Shown piece after piece: positions 59,101-64,000 of a stretch of DNA of 64,000 nucleotides. A model generated the notes under the pieces. The model was given only the letters and a program-made list of their open reading frames with translations, did not search any database and had not been told where the DNA came from. The DNA is taken from assembly GCA_003254885.1 (NCBI GenBank), contig QANT01002755.1, forward strand, positions 62,001-126,000, given 5' to 3'. The position numbers and the translations under genes are program-made. Source of the DNA: Purshia tridentata (taxonomy: Eukaryota; Streptophyta; Magnoliopsida; Rosales; Rosaceae). The stretch's first letter is position 1. Each line of letters starts with the position of its first letter.

Positions 59101-60320
59101 AGTGTAAATTACTCCACTTTATCTTATTTCTTACCTCTCTTTAAAATATATATATATATATATATATTTTCATAGGCAAACTCTACATACACACATCATC
59201 GCATAAGATGATCTTTTATCTTTTTAGTTTTAACAAAGAATAAATGTATTTACTTAATCTGTTTTCAAGAAAATAAGTTGCAGTTTATGGGAAGAAATGG
59301 ATATTAGAGGAGAAAAATATATATATATCGAAAATGGATGAAGAGCGAGCGTCTGCATATGCAGTGAACGACAAGGTTTATATATTCGAGTAGACTCTAG
59401 ACTCGACTTTAGGTAGGGCAGAGAAGTTCCAACCATCGTTGGTTTTAAGTAGTGGCAAAGGTATAACAACAACACACTCTGAAAAGTGAAATCTGAATGT
59501 GAATGAAAGCAAAAAAATAAAGAAGCAACAATGATGGTTGCAAAAGATGCACCAATGAACTTACATCCTCACCATTTTGACTACTCCGTTATCAATAAAC
59601 ACATATAAGTAAAATGGTTGAAGAAAAAAAGTGCTCCTAAAAGTGTTAGGTTGAATAGTGAAACTACATCAAGGAAATACAGCCTGCCCCAATCAGTTTG
59701 GAGGAAGATTAATTAATTAGCAAATGGAGAATATTGTTGGGAAATAGGGAAAATAAAACAATTTTGTAAAATTTGGATTCTGAGAATTCTTTAATTATTT
59801 TAATATTATTGATAACGTTTTTTTCAAATATGTGCAAGACACCACGTAATAGCAATCTCAGTGTAAAATAAAAAAGAATATTGGGATTGTACCAAATCAA
59901 AAAAAGGGTATATTCATATATCCATACATGAGATGCTATTAATATATATGTAAAATGAGAAGCCACATTGACATTGCATTGCATGTATTTGTAGTAGGCA
60001 ACTGGGAGATTCTGATATCTGAGAGGCTAAGGCGATGCTCATTGAAAAATAAGGAATATGGAATTGTTTATTGATGATGATGGTGATGAGAGTGATGACA
60101 ATGAAAATGAAAATTTTATAGCATAATTACCTTTTAATTAACAAAATACAATGACAAAAAATATTAATATAAATTGAGTTTTATATATGTAAGTCAGGAA
60201 AATAATTTTTACTAAAAAAATCATAAACAAAACTTAGAAAAAAAATTATAAATAAAAGTTAGAAAAGAAAAACATAAATAAAAGTAAAAAAATCATAATT
60301 AAAAGTAAAAAAAGCAAGTA
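56177..60320. other. Gene-poor AT-rich region
   Basis: No supported gene. A TA microsatellite lies at about 59147-59170. The small frame at 56699-56893 (minus) has a hydrophobic stretch but no recognisable peptide family and was not called. Confidence 0.55.
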
Positions 60321-60371
60321 AAACCATTCTTCTTTTACCAAACAAAAAATTAAAATGCACTTTCAGCACTA

Positions 60372-60581
60372 TGTCTATTTTGGTCATTATACATAGTCNT
60401 GTCTATGTTGGTCATTATACATAGTCATAGCACTGTTACATCAAAATTTACCAAACATTATACTGCTGCTTTTAAGATTCACAGCACTTTTAAAAACACA
60501 GTTTACCAAACATTTAATTGTTTTACCTCACAGCAGCTTTTTCTCACCACACAGCTACAGCAACTTTTTCTCACCACACAG
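60372..60581 (+). repeat. Two 28-bp direct repeat pairs and one ambiguous base
   Basis: The unit tgtctat-ttggtcattata occurs at 60372 and 60400, and the unit ca-ctttttctcaccacacag at 60533 and 60561; both have a 28-bp step. The only N in the window is at 60399, at the join of the first pair. The stretch ends in ccaaactagcccttag (about 60586-60601), which resembles the terminus of a small non-autonomous DNA element. No matching left end was found, so a truncated MITE is only a possibility. Confidence 0.45.
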
Positions 60582-60599
60582 CAATCCCAAACTAGCCCT

Positions 60600-63500
60600 T
60601 AGTCAACCTTGATTACATTCAACAATACATTGATGGAACACTAAAAATAAACTTCATAAATCCTTAACCGCCTTTACATATACAAGAGTTGGAAATCGGC
60701 AGTCAAACCACCACCAAATCTACTACACTAGCAAGTCATTCCTTTGCAGGGACAACAATAACCACCAATGAATTAAAAAGAAGAGATCTAGATTTGGACA
60801 AAGAACTCACAAAACTTAAAATTAAAGTAGTTCAATCATCCTCCCAAGTATCCTATCCTTGTTACACAACCAAAACCCCAATCAACGAGGAAGGATCTAC
60901 TAAAGGAGAACAAACTTCCCCTATAGCCACTGATTTGAAGTTACTAACTTTAAATAACCATTTCAAATAAATTTAAAAGCCCTTAATGAAGACTTATAAT
61001 CCCAAAAAAATCTTGAAAGACAAAAATATAAAGCACAATATACACTCAGTCAAAAGGAACACATCTTTAGGAATTGAAATCAACAATGAACCAAATCAAG
61101 TTAGAAATATACTTTTTCGATATCGTTGAACAATATCAAGAACCTAAATAGTCACAAACCGTAACCAAGACCACTTGGTTAAAAACCACTTCCTCTAATC
61201 ACCCCACCCCACCCCCCAAAACACCCTTTGAACCCATTGTCCTTACTTATTTGGAATCACAAGTTCCTACCTCCCCAAAACTGACACAGGGATGAAAAAA
61301 AAATCATTGAACAAAATAACTATGCAAACCAGTGCCTCAATACCTTAGGAAAATAACTAGACAAAATTGAAAACAAAATTGATTCTAAACCTTTGACCCA
61401 AAGTCAAATAATTAATCCTCAAAAACCTTTGGTAAAATTTCCTGAAAAAATAGAGTAGATGTTATCAACTGTAAAAATTGAACTTAGCACCTCTAATGTT
61501 TTAACAGTTATAAGTAAATACAATCCTCCCACATTAAATGAAACAACTACAAATGATTCTGACGACAGCTAGGAACAAATTAGCAACTTTTCCAAAAGTT
61601 ACAAATCAATAGAATTTTGAACAAAATCACACCAACTAGTTTATCCAAAAATTGGTATCATAAGCCAACTCCTTCTGATATCCAATTTGAAGAACATGCC
61701 TTCCAAAATCAATTTTCTGTGTCATCCGACAAACTCTACGAATGGAATATTGATGGATTATCTGAACAAGATATTCTCAATAATTACAACACATTTCCAT
61801 GGTCGCCAATAGTTATGCTACTAATTTTGGCTTCAATCAAAAAGAAATTATTAACCTTCTAGTCATTGGTTTCATGGGAATTTTACATTCTTGGTGGAAA
61901 AAACATCTCACTGAAAACTCTAGATCACAAATTTTAGATTCTGTCAAAAATCATGAAGATAGTATCCCCATTTTTAATGAAGAAATTGAAATGGGAATTC
62001 CATATGCAGTCAACACCTTATTCTTCACCATAATAGAACACTTCATTGGTACCCCTAGCAATGTTACCTCTAGGATCCACGATCAACTCAGTAATCTTCG
62101 TTGTCCTACCTTAAGTGATTTTCGCTAGTATAAAGATGTCTTTCTATCTCGAGTTATGTTAAGAGATGACAATAAACAACCTTTTTGGAAAGAAAAATTC
62201 ATCAATGGTTTACCCAATTTATTTGCTCACAGTATTAGACTAGTCCTAAGTGATGAAAATAACATAATCAATTATGATAATTTGGGAATATCATAAATAT
62301 CATTCAAAAGGAAAGTCTCAAAATGTGTATTGACATGAAAATCAATAAACAAGTCAGTCAAAACAAAACAACAACCAAATATGAATTAGGAAACTTTTGT
62401 GAACAATATGGCCTCCCTTATGTTGCCCCTTCACAAAAGAAACAACAAGATAAATGCCTTAGTAAACCTTAAAGAACTTCTCGAACAAATTATAGGAACA
62501 ACAAAAAACAGTTGAACACAAATAATTTTTACACAAAAAACAAACTAAAACGAGGGTCACACAACAATCAAAAAATTTTCCGACAAAAGTAACATCACTT
62601 GTTTTAAATGTAACAAAAATTTTATTTTGCCACTACTTGTAAAGTTAAGAAAACAATCAATCAACTAAACATATCCAATGAAGCTAAACCAAAATTTATA
62701 GAAGTTCTTGAATTGAGAAATACGGATTCTAGTGAAAACAAAAACAATATTCTTACACCTTCAAGCAGTAACACTTTATCCTAAGTATCAAATCTTTTTG
62801 ATTCTCTAGATGTAAATTTCAGTTGCAATAATAACTGTCAAAACAATTGATGTTATAAATAAACAAGAAGAACAAGAGGAACTCCTCATTGACTTAATCA
62901 GCAAAATTGATGATCCGAATTTAAAAACCCAATATTTAAAACAATTTAAGAAAGTCATTTCCCAACTAGAGCAAACCCCTTCTCCAATAAAACGAATTTG
63001 TCTTCAAACAACTCTCAATAAATTCCATAAGTCAAAATGGGAACTCACCCTCCATGATCTCCAACTTGAAATTAAGAACATCAAAACCGAAATCTACCTG
63101 TTACAAAATCAAAATGCAACATTCACAAATAATTTTAGTCAACCAAGATTTAATCATCCTTAAAAATCAAACTCTTTCAACTGATGAAACCACAACCCAT
63201 TAAAACACCCTACAAACTATTAATTATATTCAACCCAAAAAATGGTATTCAAAAGTAAAAATTATCATAAGAGATATTGAGTTTACTATCATTGCCCTCA
63301 TTGATTCGGGGGCAGATCTTAATTGTATCCAGGAAGAAATAGTACCTACAAAATACTTTATCAAAACTACAGAAACCATAACTTCAGCAAATGGAAGTAA
63401 AATGGATTTAAGTTATGAAATACCCAAAGCCCATGTTTGTCAAAACAATGTTTTTTTCAAGACATCTTTTGTCCTTATCAAAAACATGACCAACCAAGTC

Positions 63501-64000
63501 ATTATAAGTTTTTCATTTCTTATTTTGTTGTATTCTTTTACAACCGAATATGACAGAATCCTCACTTACCCTTTAGGTGAAAAAATCAAGTTTTGTTTCT
63601 TATCACAACCAAAACTTCAACAAATACATGTGTATCAGCACGACTCTATCTCCATATCACTAAACCTCATCCACAGTAAACATAAACAAATTAACTATTT
63701 AAAAGAAGAAATAATCTTTCAAAGGATTGACTACCAATTGGCAAACCCTACCCTACAACAAAAAATTAAACACTTTGAAGACAAAATCCGGCAGGATGTT
63801 TGTTCAGATCTTCCCAATGCCTTTTGGCATAGGAAAAAAACACATAGTCAAACTTTTCTACATCAAAATTTTTGATGAAAAACATATTCCCACCAAAGCA
63901 AGACCTATTCAAATGAGTCAAGAAATTATAGAATTTTGTAAACAGGAAATCACGGATTTACTTAACAAAGGGATTGTCCAAAATAGTAAATCTCCCTGGT
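60600..64000 (+). mobile_element. Caulimovirid fossil (endogenous pararetrovirus), runs off right edge
   Basis: From about 60.6 kb to the window edge the plus strand carries parts of a caulimovirid-like polyprotein in order: a coat-protein-like region (about 61.6-62.3 kb, with LRDDNKQPFWKEKF and GLPNLFA), a zinc-knuckle-like stretch (about 62.59-62.65 kb), an aspartic protease (about 63.25-63.55 kb, with ALIDSGADLNCI), and the beginning of the reverse transcriptase near the right edge (PTKARPIQM and the following conserved block). The order and sequence type fit Caulimoviridae, near the petuvirus or florendovirus group. It is a fossil with many breaks and looks old. The left end is uncertain and the right part lies outside the window. 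No LTRs were seen, as expected for this family. Confidence 0.75.

Noticed and set aside
1-64000. tRNA, rRNA, CRISPR or microRNA loci
   Set aside because: I scanned by eye for tRNA loops, known plant miRNA sequences and regular spaced repeats and saw none. A covariance-model search (tRNAscan-SE, Infernal) would be decisive.

Overview
The window is nuclear DNA of a flowering plant. Genes are intron-bearing with GT-AG splice sites, intergenic DNA is very AT-rich, and nearly every gene belongs to a plant family: plant F-box, RTNLB reticulon, MAKR, LEA_2, ABCG half-transporter, UGT88, SGT1, DYW-type PPR and group IIe WRKY. A eudicot, probably a rosid, is the safe reading. A rosaceous tree is possible but not shown by the sequence.

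Layout. 1-9.7 kb: decayed LTR-element gag-like pieces and a segmental duplication (408-3382 and 5187-8192). Copy A carries a broken 5' half of an F-box gene, and copy B carries the start of the intact six-exon F-box gene (7426-9704). A 1.8-kb piece with an intronless kelch-like gene (3609-4817) sits exactly between the copies. 10.5-12.3 kb: reticulon gene (minus). 16.4-17.7 kb: MAKR-family membrane-associated kinase regulator (plus). 20.5-26.5 kb: three LEA_2 genes, one broken. 30.6-32.4 kb: intronless ABCG8-like transporter. 34.6-39.4 kb: two UGT88-type glycosyltransferase loci (minus), one broken and one intact. 40.3-45.3 kb: BET5/TRAPPC1 (four exons) and SGT1 (ten exons), both minus. 46.6-49.3 kb: intronless PPR gene. 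49.9-51.6 kb: complex I NDUFA5-type subunit (minus). 54.4-55.9 kb: WRKY27/22-type transcription factor (minus). 56-60.6 kb: gene-poor. 60.6 kb to the right edge: a decayed caulimovirid (endogenous pararetrovirus) fossil that runs off the window.

Broad picture. From memory, the order F-box, MAKR5, ABCG8, PPR, complex I subunit, WRKY27 is the reverse-numbered run At5g52880 to At5g52830 of Arabidopsis. The interspersed RTNLB, LEA_2 and SGT1 genes, and the group IIe WRKY itself, have Arabidopsis relatives clustered near At4g23550-At4g23630. The window therefore looks like one unfractionated block whose genes Arabidopsis has split between two duplicated segments. The genes are not a pathway; they are a conserved neighbourhood, later enlarged by local LEA_2 and UGT88 clusters and by transposon and virus fossils. 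I found no convincing new multi-gene system. The most unusual items are the gene-bearing insert at the duplication junction, a 117-bp in-frame duplication spanning a splice acceptor in the F-box gene, a tripled 15-residue repeat in the reticulon, and a PPR protein whose DYW end has eroded.
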